Shown here one piece after another: positions 45,385-56,591 of a stretch of DNA of 64,000 bases. The notes beneath the pieces were generated by a model that saw only the letters and a list, made by a program, of their open reading frames with translations, was not told the origin of the DNA and did no database searches. A program made the translations under genes and the position numbers. Within the stretch, counting starts at the first letter, position 1; every line of letters begins with the position of its first letter. Source of the stretch: Rhinopithecus roxellana (taxonomy: Eukaryota > Chordata > Mammalia > Primates > Cercopithecidae); assembly GCF_007565055.1 (NCBI RefSeq), contig NC_044560.1, positions 43,667,030 through 43,731,029 of the forward strand, read 5' to 3'.

Positions 45385-45835
45385 TTTATTTGTAAGAGAT
45401 GGAGGTCTCATTCTGTTGCCCAGGCTGGCGTGCAGTGATGTGATCAGGGCTCACTGCACCCTCAAACTCCTGGGATCAAGCGACCACCCCCCTGCCACCC
45501 TCACCCTCTGGAGTAGTTGGAACTGCAGGCACACACCACCATGCCCAACTTTTTTTTTTTTTTTTAGATGGAGTCTTGTTCTGTAGCCCAGGCTGGAGTG
45601 CAGTGGTACAGTCTTGACTCACTCTGGGGTTCAAGTGATTCTCATGCCGTGGCCTCCTGAGTAGCTGGGATTACAGGTGTGCACCACCACACCTGGCTAA
45701 TTTTTGTATTTTTTGATAGAAACGGGGTTTCACCATGTTGGCCTGGATGGTCTCAAACTCCTGACCTCAAGTGGTCCAAACTGCCGTGGCCTCTCAAAGT
45801 GCTGGGAGTACAGGCATGCGTCACCATGACCAGCC
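45385..45835 (-). mobile_element. Alu monomer next to a full AluS
   Basis: 45385-45550 is an antisense left monomer with AluJ features. 45551-45835 is a nearly full antisense AluS. Confidence 0.85.
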
Positions 45836-45941
45836 CATCCTAACCATTTAGATTTTATTTTAAAGGAATGGAGAATCATCGAGTTATACAAGTACAAGAG
45901 TGATGTGACTGACTTGATATTTTAGAAAGATAAATCTAGAG

Positions 45942-46065
45942 CTGGCCCACTGGGGCACTCCCATATTCCCAGCTACTTGGGAGGCTGGGGCGTGAGGATA
46001 GCTTGAGGCCATGAATTTGAGACCACCCATGACAATGTAGCAAGATGCCATCTCCAAAAAAAAAA
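45942..46065 (+). mobile_element. Old Alu monomer fragment
   Basis: CTGGCCCACTGGGGCACTCCC to CCATCTCCAAAAAAAAAAAGC. Monomer-sized and diverged. Confidence 0.7.
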
Positions 46066-46178
46066 AGCAAAAACAGAAAAAGAAAGATAAATTTCTTTTC
46101 CTTACAGATAACTCAGTAGAAGGAGTTGAATCTGATGTCAGACAAACTAATTAAGAAGATGTTAACAATATTCTAGGA

Positions 46179-46307
46179 GCGGGAGGCTGAGGCAGGAGAA
46201 TGGCGTAAACCCGGGAGGCGGAGCTTGCAGTGAGCTGAGATCCCGCCACTGCACTCCAGCCGGGGCGACAGGACGAGACTCCGTCTCAAAAAACAAACAA
46301 ACAAACA
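46179..46307 (+). mobile_element. 5'-truncated AluY (Old World monkey type)
   Basis: Begins at GGAGGCTGAGGCAGGAG with the head missing. AATATTCTAGGAG flanks it exactly on both sides, so the truncation happened at insertion. Confidence 0.92.
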
Positions 46308-46664
46308 AAAATATTCTAGGAGAAAGATCTTAGGATCTTCAAATAAGACAATGGCAGGGGAAATGGAAAAGAAGAGATGAACACACGCTTTGCCTAGATA
46401 TAGCATAAACTGGTTAGATGTAGAGGAATAGAGAGAAGCATGGACGGTGCTCAGGATTCTGGCTTTTAAGGGAAAACGGCCCCTCACACTGAGCTGGAAT
46501 ACGCAGGAAGGAGAGAAACAGGTGAGGGGATGATTTTTTCACATATACTGTATCAGGAGCCTTTGAACTTTTGTATCCTAGTACTTCCCAAAATTATTTT
46601 GAAACATGTAACCCAGACACATTTTGATGTTGACTGTTAAAATTGTACGTCATAAATGTGAAAT
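46308..46664. other. Intergenic, nothing recognised
   Basis: Unique sequence between two AluY copies. Confidence 0.5.
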
Positions 46665-46973
46665 GTTTTTTTTTTTTTTTTTTTTTTTTTTGAGACGGAG
46701 TCTTGCTGTGTCCCCCAGGCTGGAGTGCAGTGGCCGGATCTCAGCTCACTGCAAGCTCCGCCTCCCGGGTTTACGCCATTCTCCTGCCTCAGCCTCCCGA
46801 GTAGCTGGGACTACAGGCGCCCGCCACCTCGCCCGGCTAGTTTTTTGTATTTTTAGTAGAGACGGGGTTTCACTGTGTTAGCCAGGATGGTCTCGATCTC
46901 CTGACCTCGTGATCCGCCCGTCTCGGCCTCCCAAAGTGCTGGGATTACAGGCTTGAGCCACCGCGCCCGGCCA
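46665..46973 (-). mobile_element. AluY (Old World monkey type)
   Basis: Full-length antisense. AATGTGAAATGTTTT flanks it on both sides. Confidence 0.95.
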
Positions 46974-47061
46974 ATGTGAAATGTTTTAAGGGGTGAAATT
47001 TCCAGTCATCCTATAAATACCCACATTTTAAAATAAAACTTATATCACTCCTTTTAAAAAT

Positions 47062-47368
47062 GTTTATTTATTTGTTTTTATTTGACAGACAAGGTCTCAC
47101 TCTGTCACCCAGGCTGGAGTTCAGTGACACAGTTTCAGCTCACTGAAGACTCAACCTCCCAGGTTCAAGCCATTCTCCCACCTAGGCCTCCTGAATCACT
47201 GAGACTACAGGCACACACCACCACACCTGGCTAATTTTCTTTACTTTTTGTAGAAACAAGGTCTCACTCTGTTGTCCAGGCTAGTCTTAACTCCTGAGCT
47301 CAAGCAATTCTCCTGCCTTGGCCTCCCAAAGTATTGGGATTACAGGTCTAAACCCCTGCGCCCGGCCA
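47062..47368 (-). mobile_element. AluJ
   Basis: Antisense. ATCACTCCTTT occurs before and after. Confidence 0.9.
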
Positions 47369-47450
47369 CATCACTCCTTTAATGTGTGTAATGAAATCTA
47401 AATACCATATCAAATTGATAGCCATTAGCCTCCTCTTGAAAATTACAAAG

Positions 47451-47745
47451 CCAGGCATGGTGGCTTATGCCTGGAATCCCAGCACTTTGGTAGACCAAGG
47501 CAGGAGGATTGCTTGAGGCCAGGAGTTTGAGACCAGCCAGGGCAACATAACAAGGCTCTATCTCTACAAAAATCAATGAAAAAAATTAGCCAAGCATAGT
47601 GGCATGTGCCTGTAGTTCCAGCTACCTGGGAGGCCAAGGTGGGAGGATGGCTTGATCCCAGGAGTTCAATGCTGCAGTGACCTATGATTGTACCACTGCC
47701 ACTGCTCTTCAGCCTGGTAGACAGAGTGAGACTGTCTCTAAAAAG
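47451..47745 (+). mobile_element. AluJ
   Basis: Sense, starts GCCAGGCATGGTGGCTTATGCC. Confidence 0.9.
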
Positions 47746-48369
47746 AAAAACAGGAAATTACATGAACAAGCTCTTTTATGACAGCCAAATTTTTACACGA
47801 ATTCTTTTTCACCTTGAACCAAAATTTCCACTCCACTTTCCCTCCATTTTACTGTGATATAGCATATATTTATTCTTAGAAGACTTTTCTTGATCACCCT
47901 AATATACTCAGCAAGAAAAATATGCATATAGATGGAAATTAATTTTGCTAATCTCCTGTGATCATAAGCTCTTCTTTTTTAGAACCCAAGTCTTCAGAAT
48001 TAAGTTATCATTATAATTATTAGTAGTACACTAATGAGCAAAATGACCAATGCATTACTAATTTTGATCAAAACCATTAAATAAAAATTAATACTTTATA
48101 ATAAATGCCTCTAAGATAAATTATAATTTTAAGAAATTAGTTCATATGCATATTACATGTGAATATAATTGCTCAACTGATATAATATTCAACATTAATT
48201 CCACTCTATGTTCCATTTTCATAGATAAAAGTATTGAGAAATCTCATTCATGTAAGGCAGCGGATGTGAATGGAAGATTTCTTACAGTAATGTCATTAAA
48301 CTATTTGAAGTCCTTCCAAATTGTATTCCAAAAATCGCAGAGTGATCTATCATTAAAATGTATTCTTTA
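47746..48369. other. Intergenic, AT-rich, nothing recognised
   Basis: AT-rich sequence, about 620 bases, no repeats named. Confidence 0.5.
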
Positions 48370-48671
48370 GGCCGGCTGCAGTGGTTCACACCTGTAATCC
48401 CAGCACTTTGGGAGGCCGAGGTGGGCGTATCCCCTGAGGCTGGGAGTTCGAGATCAGCCTGACCAACATAGAGAAACCCCTCTTCACTAAAAATACAAAA
48501 TTAGCCAGGCGTGGTGGAGCATGCCTGTAATCCCAGCTATTTGGGAGACCGAGGCAGGAGAATTGCTTGAACCAGGGAGGCAGAGGTTGCGGGCAGCTGA
48601 GATCGTGCCATTGCACTCCAGCCCGGGCAACAAGAGTCAAACTCCATCTCTAAATAAATAAATAAATAAAT
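48370..48671 (+). mobile_element. AluS with TAAA-repeat tail
   Basis: Sense, starts GGCCGGCTGCAGTGG. Tail AAATAAATAAATAAATAAATG. Confidence 0.9.
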
Positions 48672-48935
48672 GCATTGTTTAGTGATCTATTGGCTAAAAC
48701 TTGATTCTTCCCAAAATGCTGTGGCAAGCAAAGAATTAGAAAGCACCTGACTTAGAAAAGGGTTCACTGTCCAGTCATAAGAGTCATTCACTTTCTCAGT
48801 TTCTGAAACATTTGCCAAAAAGACTCACTCCAGAATTTATCAAATGATTATTAAATTACACCTGTTTTTTTCTACCTAGAAACATTTTGATTAACCTGAT
48901 ACATTCAGAAAGGTTTAGGAAATGAAAATATTAAT

Positions 48936-49240
48936 TTCTTTTTTGTTTTTTTTTTTTGTTTTTTTTTTTGAGATGGAGTCTCGCTCTGTCGCCCAGGCTG
49001 TCTCAGCTCACTGCAACCTCTGCCTCCCGGGTTTACGCCATTCTCCTGCCTCAGCCTCCCGAGTAGCTGGGACTACAGGCGCCCGCCACCTCGCCCGGCT
49101 AGTTTTTTGTATTTTTTAGTAGAGACGGGGTTTCACCGTGTTAGCCAGGATGGTCTCGATCTCCTGACCTCGTGATCCGCCCATCTCGGCCTCCCAAAGT
49201 GCTGGGATTACAGGCTTGAGCCACCGCGCCCGGCCATTAA

Positions 49241-49272
<32 letters not shown>

Positions 49273-49555
49273 TGGAGACCAAGTTTCACTCCTGTTGCCC
49301 AGGCTGGAGTGCAGTGGCACAATCTTGGCTCACTGCAACCTCTACCTCCCAGATATAAGCGATTCTTCTGCCTCAGCCCTCCTGAGTAGCTGGGATTACA
49401 GGCATGCACCACCACCAATAATGTTTTGTATTTTTAGTAGAGACAGGGTTTCTCCATGTTGGTCAGGCTGGTCTTGAACTCCCGACCTCAGATGATCCGC
49501 CTGCCTCGGCCTCCCAAAGTGCTGGGATTACAGGCATGAGCCACAGCGCCCAGCC
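48936..49555 (-). mobile_element. AluY (Old World monkey type) next to AluS
   Basis: 48936-49235 is an AluY with a small deletion after GCCCAGGCTG. 49244-49555 is AluS. ATTAATTTC recurs before, between and after, so one element landed in the target duplication of the other. Confidence 0.9.
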
Positions 49556-49818
49556 AAAAATATTAATTTCAAAATACCTTGGGTAATAAAAATTTTGGCA
49601 AAGCATTTCTCTCTCATCATGTGATTTAAATATATTTTATTCAAAATCTCAGTGCTATATTTTTAGCTCATTTGATTTATGAAAAATGTCTACCTATTAA
49701 CTAACTAGCAAAGTCAGCCTTCACTGTCAAACCAAGGGGCCAAGTAAAACCTTTTTTCGATCAGTAAAGATCTGACTACATTTTTCTATTCAAATAAGCA
49801 GATTAAGACACATCTCCA

Positions 49819-50059
49819 CGGAGCACAGTGACTCACACCTGTAATCCTAGTACTTTGGGAGGCTGAGGCAGGCAGATCATGTGAGATCAGGAGTTCGAGA
49901 CCAACCTGGCCAACATGGTGAAGTCTTGTCGCTACGAAAAATACAAAAATTAGCTGGAAATCGCTTGAACCCAGGAGGTGGAGGTTGCAGTAAGCTGAAA
50001 TTGCACCACAGCACTCCAGCCTGAGTGACAGAGCGAGACTCTGTGTCAAAAAAAAAAAG
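49819..50059 (+). mobile_element. AluS with deletion
   Basis: Sense. AATTAGCTGGAAATCGC shows that about 60 bases of the right monomer are missing. GACACATC flanks it. Confidence 0.88.
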
Positions 50060-50094
50060 ACACATCCCCATGACAACCATTTCACTTCTGAATT

Positions 50095-50095
50095 C

Positions 50096-50130
<35 letters not shown>
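50095..50130. repeat. (GA)n microsatellite
   Basis: A run of GA units with a single GG interruption near 50121. Confidence 0.95.
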
Positions 50131-50548
50131 CCCCGCTAAGAATTTGCTCCTAAAAAAAATTGTTATTCTCTTCAATATTTTTTACCTATCTTTCCCACTC
50201 CCCACACCCTTTTTGTTTTGTTTTGCTTTGTTTTTGGCTATCGAAAAGCCCCCTATCAGAAGAAGTGATAGATTCTTTGACAATTGTCAGGGGATAGAAA
50301 GGCTGAGTTTGTTAAGCAAAAATTGTCATCCTATCCCTAGCCCACTCTACAGTGTAACTGAATTTAGAACATTCCAACAGGGGCCAAAATAGTCCATTCC
50401 AGAGGCCATACTTCTTCCTTCACAGGGCATGTGTTAAATCAGAAAAAAAAAAATGCCAGCCCTGCTTTGAGTGCATGTTGCCCGCATTCAAAGAGCTTTC
50501 ACCTCTTCTAGTATCTTCAATAATCTCTTTGGAGCCCTGGAAGTGTTT
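50131..50548. other. Intergenic, nothing recognised
   Basis: Unique sequence, no coding evidence. Confidence 0.5.
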
Positions 50549-50848
50549 GTTTGTTTGTTTGTTTGAGATGGAGTTTCACTCTTGCTGCCCAGGCTGGAGT
50601 GCAACGGTGTGATCTCAGCTCACCGCGACCTCTGCCTCCCAGGTTCAAGCGGTTCTCCTGCCTCAGCCTCCTGAGTAGCTGGGATTACAGGCATGTGCCA
50701 CCATGCCTGGCTAATTTTGTATTTTTAGTAGAGACGGGGTTTCTTCATGTTGGAAAGGCTGGTCTCAAACTCCCAACCTCAGGTGATCCGCCCTCCTCAG
50801 CCTCCCAAAGTGCTGGGATTACAGGTGTGAGGCACTGCGCCCAGCCTG
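50549..50848 (-). mobile_element. AluS
   Basis: Antisense, tail evolved to (GTTT)n. CTGGAAGT flanks it. Confidence 0.92.
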
Positions 50849-51079
50849 GAAGTTTTTACACCTAATGCAAGGTATCATAACAAGATAGGGACAAGCATGC
50901 CTTTTTATTTCACCAAACGGCGTATGAGTGATTAGAAAAGGTGGGCAGAAAAGGACAACTGGCATAACACTTCAACACTCAGCATTTTCTCAGATTAATT
51001 CTTTCTAGCAGAATTACATATGGAAATGGAAATCCAGACACTGACTCCCTTCAAATCATCTGTGCCATCATATCTCTTG

Positions 51080-51260
51080 GAAAGTCCCTCTGTCTTTGAA
51101 AACTATTTGATATATCATTTGATCCTCACAACAGCTCTTTGAGTTTGGTACTTACAGTGACGTTAATGTGACTCCTATTTAAGAGATGAAGAAACTAAGG
51201 TGCAGAGACATCAGTCCAATTATCCAAGGTCACTCGAACCCAGCTGAATCAGTATTTTGG
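51080..51260 (-). mobile_element. MIR SINE
   Basis: TTTGATCCTCACAACAGCTCTTTGAG, AAGAGATGAAGAAACTAAGGTGCAGAG and CAAGGTCACTCGAACCCAG match MIR in reverse. Confidence 0.75.
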
Positions 51261-51340
51261 CCTCTGTCAGCAGAGTCCTCCATTTCTGCTCTAGCTAAGC
51301 AGACCAACATAGAGTTCCCAGCACCACTGGCCTTTCTACC

Positions 51341-51548
51341 TGGTCTTTGCTTTAAGTTTTGAGGCTAGGCCATGCTCCAGACACTTTCCTAAGTGATGAG
51401 GTTATCAGGTCAAATACAATAGTCTCTGCCTCTTTACAGCTAGTGCGGAGTTCCACACAGGAGACAAGAAACCTCAGCGTAATCCTAGACAGTGACAAGA
51501 TGAGAAACCAGCAGGAGGAATCCTGAGAAGGAAGTGATTAACTTAGCT
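51341..51548 (+). repeat. Left arm of a 208-bp inverted repeat (L2-derived)
   Basis: Its reverse complement aligns to 53896-54103 without gaps. By hand I count 9 differences in 208 positions. The sequence itself resembles an L2 3' end (CCAGACACTTTCC..AGTCTCTGCCTCTTTACAGCTAGTG). Similarity stops sharply at both edges. Confidence 0.9.
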
Positions 51549-51683
51549 CCTTCTCTCTGCCTCCTTGCAGAATGCTGGTCTAAATGACACTCAGGTTTCT
51601 ACAATTTCTCATTTAGACTCAGTTAGTGTGTTTTATCCTTGGCTCAAGCTAATTTTTTTTCCCATTTTATTAAGAAAAATTTC

Positions 51684-52325
51684 TGCCAGGCATGATAGTT
51701 GATACCTACAATTCCAATGCTTTGGGAGGCAGAAGTGGGAGGATTCCTTGAGGGCAGGATTTCAAGACCAGCAAGACCCCATTTCTACAAAAAATTTTAA
51801 AAAATTAGCCAAGAGTGGTGGCAGGCTCCCGTAGTCCCAGCTACTTGGGAGGCTGAAGTAGCAGGAGGGCTTGAGCCCAGGAGTTCAACGGTACCATTGC
51901 ACTCCAGCCTGGGCTACAGAGCGAGACCCTGTTTCAAAAATGAAAAGAAAAAGAAAAAATTTAAAAATATATCTCAGTTGAAAAATATTTATATACTCAA
52001 CTGTATACTCATTAGCTAGATTCTACCATTAATATTTTACTATACTTACCAGATTTTTTTTTTTTGAGACGGGATCTTTCTCTGTTGCCCAGACTGGAGG
52101 GCAGTAGCATGATCATTGTTTACTGCAGCCTCATCCTCCCAGGTTCAAGCAGATCCTCCCACCTCAGCCTCCCAAGTAGCTGGGACCACAGGCATGCACC
52201 ATTATACCTGGCTAATATTTTTTGGTAGAGATGGGGGTGTCTTCATGTTGCCCAGGCTGGTCTCAAACTGCTTGTCTCAGGCAAGTCTCCTGCCTTGTCC
52301 TCCCAAAATGCTGGGATTAAAGACA
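51684..52325. mobile_element. AluJ (plus) and AluJ (minus)
   Basis: 51684-51962 is a sense AluJ. 52056-52325 is an antisense AluJ. Both lie inside the loop of the 208-bp inverted repeat. Confidence 0.88.
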
Positions 52326-52463
52326 AGAGCAAACAAATCCTTGGCAGTTTACATTCCCAACCCTAAGCTCCATAAAATAGGAAAATACCACATACCATCA
52401 TCTAAGGTCTTTTCAAGGAGTAGGGCTTCTGACCCATAGAAAACTATAAAGAACATTTCTTGG

Positions 52464-52757
52464 CTAGGCACGGTGGCTCTCACCTGTAACCACAGCACTT
52501 TGGGAGGCCAAGTCAGGCAGATCGCTTGAGCCCAGGCGTTTAAGACCATCCTGGGCAACATGGTGAAACCCCATCTCTACAAAAAAAAATACAAAAATTA
52601 GCCAAGTGTGGTAGCACACACCTGTTATCTCAGCTATACAGGAGGCTAAGACAGGAGAATCACTTGAGACCTGAGGCCAAGGTTGCAGTGAGCTGAGATC
52701 GTACCACTGCACTCAGCCTGGGTGACAGAGCAAAACCCGTCTCAAAAAAATTTTTTT
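52464..52757 (+). mobile_element. AluS/J
   Basis: Sense, starts GGCTAGGCACGGTGGCTC. Tail AAAAAAATTTTTTTTTTC. Confidence 0.88.
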
Positions 52758-52794
52758 TTTCTCATCTCCACGGGTTCACGTCGTTCATTTAGTT

Positions 52795-52925
52795 CAGTGG
52801 TACCACACCTGGAAGTACATCAGAATAACCCGGAGAGCTTTTAAAATATACCAGTGCCACAGCCCTATCCCAGACCAACTGAGACAGAATCTCTGGGGGA
52901 AGAGGTAGGATTTTACCACTCAATT
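52795..52925 (+). mobile_element. MER5A (hAT-Charlie) element
   Basis: TTCAGTGGTACCACACCTGGAAGTACATCAGAATAACCC and CCCAGACCAACTGAGACAGAATCTCTGGGGG fit MER5A in part. The right end is missing. Confidence 0.65.
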
Positions 52926-53130
52926 AGCCAACAAGTAATTACGAAGTGTTAGCCGGGCACCATTTTAGGTATCCGGGTAAGGATCCCTGCCTTCATGGAG
53001 CTTCACCCTCTTGCCTCACCACAGTGTTCCCTCCCACCCAGAGTGTCTCAGCCCCTCCTGCCTAGCTCTTTCCTTTTCAGACCTCCAGATATTTGTTCAG
53101 GCCCAGGAGCCTCTTCTTCCTCTTCTCTGG

Positions 53131-53820
53131 TGATATGGTTTGGTTGTGTTCCTACCCAAATCTCATCCTTCTTTTTTTTTTTTTTTTGAGACGGAGTTTT
53201 GCTCTTTGGCCCAGGATGGACTGAAGTGGCGTACTCTCGGCTCTCTGCAACCTCCACCCGCCGGGTTCAAGCAATTCTGCCTCAGCCTCCTGAGTAACTG
53301 GGATTACAGGCACCTGCCATCATACCCGGATAATTTTTGTATTTTTAGTAGAGATGGGATTTCACAGTGTTGGCCAGGCTGGTCTTGAACTCCTGACCTC
53401 AGGTGATCCACCCGCCTTGGCCTCCCAAAGTGCTAGGATTACTGGTGTGAGTCACCACGCCCAGCCCCAGATCTCATCTTGATTTGAGTTCCCATAATCC
53501 CCAAGTGTCACAGAAGGGACCCAGTGGGAGGTAATTGAATCATGGGGGTAGTTACCCCCATGTTGCTGTTGTTGTGATAGTGAATGTATTCTCACAAGAT
53601 CTGATGGTTTTAGAAGGGGCTTTCCTCTGACTTCGCTCTGCACTTCTACTTGCTGCCGCCATATGAAGAAGGAGGTGTTTGCTTCTCCTTCTGCCATGAT
53701 TGTAAGTTTCCTGAGGCCTCCCTTGCCATGCTGAACTGTGAGTCAATTAAACCTCTTTCCTTTATAAATTATCCGGTCTCTGGTATGTGTTTATTAGCAG
53801 CATAAGAACGGACTAATACA
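53131..53820 (+). mobile_element. THE1 LTR (ERVL-MaLR) split by an Alu
   Basis: It starts TGATATGGTTTGGTTGTGTT and ends GGACTAATACA. Between these are GAGGTAATTGAATCATGGGGG and CTGTGAGTCAATTAAACCTC, both typical of THE1. An AluS at about 53171-53466 interrupts it with the duplication ATCTCATC. No internal region is present. Confidence 0.9.
53171..53466 (-). mobile_element. AluS in the THE1 LTR
   Basis: Antisense. ATCTCATC lies at both ends. Confidence 0.92.
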
Positions 53821-53895
53821 TCAAGCTAAAGAGGGCCTGCTGATCCCTCATGGTCCAGCTTACAGGTCACTCCTCTGAGGTCCCACCTGGCTTAC

Positions 53896-54103
53896 AGCTA
53901 AATTAATCACTTCCTTCTCAGGATTCCTCCTGCTGGTTTCTCATTTTGTCACTATCTAGGATTACACTGAGGTTTCTTGTCTCCTGTGTGGAACTCCACA
54001 CTAACTGTAAAGAGGCAGAGACTGTTGTATTTGACCTGATAACCTCATCACTTAGGAAAGTGTCTGGAGCATGACATAGCCTCAAAACTTAAAGCAAAGA
54101 CCA
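53896..54103 (-). repeat. Right arm of the 208-bp inverted repeat
   Basis: This is the inverted partner of 51341-51548. It starts 76 bases after the end of the THE1 LTR. The 2.35 kb between the arms hold four Alus, MER5A and the THE1 LTR. Confidence 0.9.
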
Positions 54104-54396
54104 GTTTATATTATATTGAATGTAAGGCAATCACCACCTCCATGCATTACATGTTTCCTGGGTCTAATTCTGAATTCTTCCAGATGACTTGTGACAATCT
54201 GACAGATGCTGTTTTACCCAAAAGGAAAGAAACTAGACTTTTCAGTGTACAGATCTGAGGTCATGAAGAGCTCTGGGGGCTTATAAATTGTGTTTTTGGA
54301 TTTTTCTAAGTCCTCCATTGAAAACTTTTTTTAAAAAAACACTCCTTCTCCCACCAATAGAATGTTGCAATGGGAAATGTCCTCGAGAATAACTGT

Positions 54397-54704
54397 CAGC
54401 CAGGTGCGGTGGCTCACACATGTAATCCCAGCACTTTGGGAGGCCGAGGCAGGTGGATCACCTGAGATCAGGAGTTCAAGAACAGCCTGGCCAGTGTGGT
54501 GAAACCCCATCTCTACTAAAAGTACAAAAAAATTAGCCAGGTGTGGTGGCGGGCGCCTGTAATCCCAGTTACTCAGGAGGCCGAGTCACAAGAATTGTCT
54601 GAACCCAAGCGGCAGAGGTTGCAATGAGCCAAGATCATGCCACTGCACACTAGCCTGGGCAATAGAGCGAGACTCCTCCATCTCAATTTGAAAAAAAAGA
54701 GAGA
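54397..54704 (+). mobile_element. AluS
   Basis: Sense, starts AGCCAGGTGCGGTGG. GAATAACTGTCA and GAAGAACTGTCATG flank it. Confidence 0.92.
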
Positions 54705-54734
54705 GAAGAACTGTCATGAAATAGCTGGCTCAGC

Positions 54735-55130
54735 ATGGCAGAAATAGTGCAGGCCATGAAGTCTGATGGGACAGAGGACAAAGTGTCACCTCCACCCTTC
54801 CTATTTATTTGACTTAGGAAGCAGTTTACTTAACCTCTCTGAACCTCAGTTTCTTTACAGGTAAGATGCAGACAAATATTCTCACCCCCTTCTCCCCATG
54901 TCAGATGGAAGCTTCATGAAGAATAACATGACTAGCTCACATGTACCGGGTGCATACCATGTGCCAGGCACGGTGCTGACTCCTTAACAATTCAACACAC
55001 AAACTCTTCAAGGTGCTATTATTATCCCTGTCATACAGACCACAAAATTGAGACACGTTAAGTGAGTTGTCAATGACTATCCAGCTAGCAAAGAGAGGAT
55101 TCCAGCCAGGCAGTCTGGTTCCTTGTGCTC
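54735..55130. mobile_element. Two MIR copies in opposite orientation
   Basis: TTAACCTCTCTGAACCTCAGTTTCTTTACAGGTAAGATG (plus, about 54830) is followed by CATGTGCCAGGCACGGTGCTGACTCC..AATTGAGACACGTTAAGTG..CCAGGCAGTCTGG (minus, 54955-55120). Confidence 0.7.
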
Positions 55131-55133
55131 ACT

Positions 55134-55425
55134 CTTTTTTTTTTTGAGATGGAGTCTTGCTCTGTTGTCCAGGCTGGAGTGCAGTAGCACTATCTTGGCT
55201 CACTGCAACCTCTGCCTCCCGGGTTCAAGCAATTCTCTGCCTCAGCCTCCCAAGCAGCTGGGATTACAGGCGACCACCACCATGCCCGGCTAATTTTTGT
55301 ATTTTTAGTAGAGATGGGGTTTCACCATCTTGGCCAGGCTGGTCTTGTACTCCTGACCTCGTGATCCACCCGCCTCGGCCTCCCAAAGTGCTGGGATTAC
55401 AGACATGAGCCACCTTGCCCAGCCC
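55134..55425 (-). mobile_element. AluS/Y
   Basis: Antisense. GTGCTCACTCTT and GTGCCCACTCTT flank it. Confidence 0.92.
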
Positions 55426-55499
55426 CATGTGCCCACTCTTATCCATCTTCCAGGGACCCTGCTTGCTTCATTCACCTTGGATCCCTAGCTCCTAGAATA

Positions 55500-56040
55500 G
55501 TGACTGACACATGGGTGCTAAAAATTACTGTTGGGTGGATGAATCAATACCTTCTTACTGTATTGTAAGGAGGGAGGAAAAATATTTATTATCTACCATA
55601 TTTCAGCCTCTTTTATGTGTATTATTTGGCTTAATCCTCCCCACTATTAAATCCATTTTTTTTTTTTTTTTTTTTTTTTTGAGACAGAGTCTCGCTCTGT
55701 CGCCCAGGCTGGAGTGCAGTGGCCGGATCTCAGCTCACTGCAAGCTCCGCCTCCCGGGTTCAGGCCATTCTCCTGCCTCAGCCTCCTGAGTAGCTGGGAC
55801 TACAGGCGCCCGCCACCGCGCCTGGCTAATTTTTTGTATTTTTAGTAGAGACGGGGTTTCACTGTGGTCTCGATCTCCTGACCTTGTGATCAGCCCGCCT
55901 TGGCCTCCCAAAGTGCTGGGATTACAGGCGTGAGCCACCGCGCCCGGCCAAATCCATTTTAATAATAGCACAGAGGCTGAAACTGAAGAGGCAGAGTAAC
56001 TTCCCCTAGCACACACAGCTAGGAAACAGCTTCTAAGCCT
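55500..56040. mobile_element. MIR remnants around an AluY
   Basis: TTTATTATCTACCATATTTCAGCCTC (about 55590) and AATAGCACAGAGGCTGAAACTGAAGAGGCAGAGTAACTTCC (about 55965) are two halves of a MIR-like sequence interrupted by the AluY at 55660-55948. Confidence 0.5.
55660..55948 (-). mobile_element. AluY
   Basis: Antisense, with a short deletion at CACTGTGGTCTCGATC. AAATCCATTTT flanks it. Confidence 0.93.
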
Positions 56041-56283
56041 CCAAACTCCAAAGCCTGTGTTCTTTCCTCTATGACTGTGGTCTTCATGTGTTTTTATTCA
56101 CATACCCCTAAAATAATGTTGTATAACATACACCTCCTTGCACCTTTTTATGTTGGTATCTTGAATTAAAATCATTATTGTAAGTAATTACAAAGGCTGT
56201 AGTTTCCAGAGTATTATAAATGTTGACCTTTTAAAATGATGCCATCAATTTTTTTTTTTTTTTTAAGCTTTAAATTCCTTGCT

Positions 56284-56438
56284 CTTTTTAGAGACAGGGT
56301 CTTGCTGCGCAGGACAAAGTGCAGTGGCTACTCACAGGTGTGACTCCACTACTAATCAGCATGAGAAGTTTGACCTGCTCTGTTTCCAACCTGGGCCAGT
56401 TTACCCCTCCTCAGTCAACTTGGCGGTCCTCTGCTCCC
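56284..56438 (-). pseudogene. RN7SLP: 7SL RNA pseudogene, 3' half (5'-truncated)
   Basis: Read on the minus strand, the sequence begins GGGAGCAGAGGACC and continues through the 7SL-specific S-domain (accepting-helix region CAGGTT..GAAACAGAGCAGGTCAAA and CTGATTAGTAGTGG). It ends in the Alu-domain 3' strand and CTGTCTCT. The S-domain is absent from Alu, so this is 7SL and not an Alu monomer. It starts around nt 155 of the 299-nt RNA. A T-run on the plus strand at 56249-56264 is the A-tail. It is joined without spacer to the HNRNPA3 pseudogene, both on the same strand. Confidence 0.88.
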
Positions 56439-56591
56439 AATAAAATTATTTAATATTTTATTCCTGGTATCACTACCACAATTTACAGGGCAATATACCT
56501 GATGCAATAAAAAAGGGGAAAAAATCTGCAATAGATAAAATACCTCAGCAATGTACATCTAATTGACACTAGATTGCATTAATTTTTTTTT

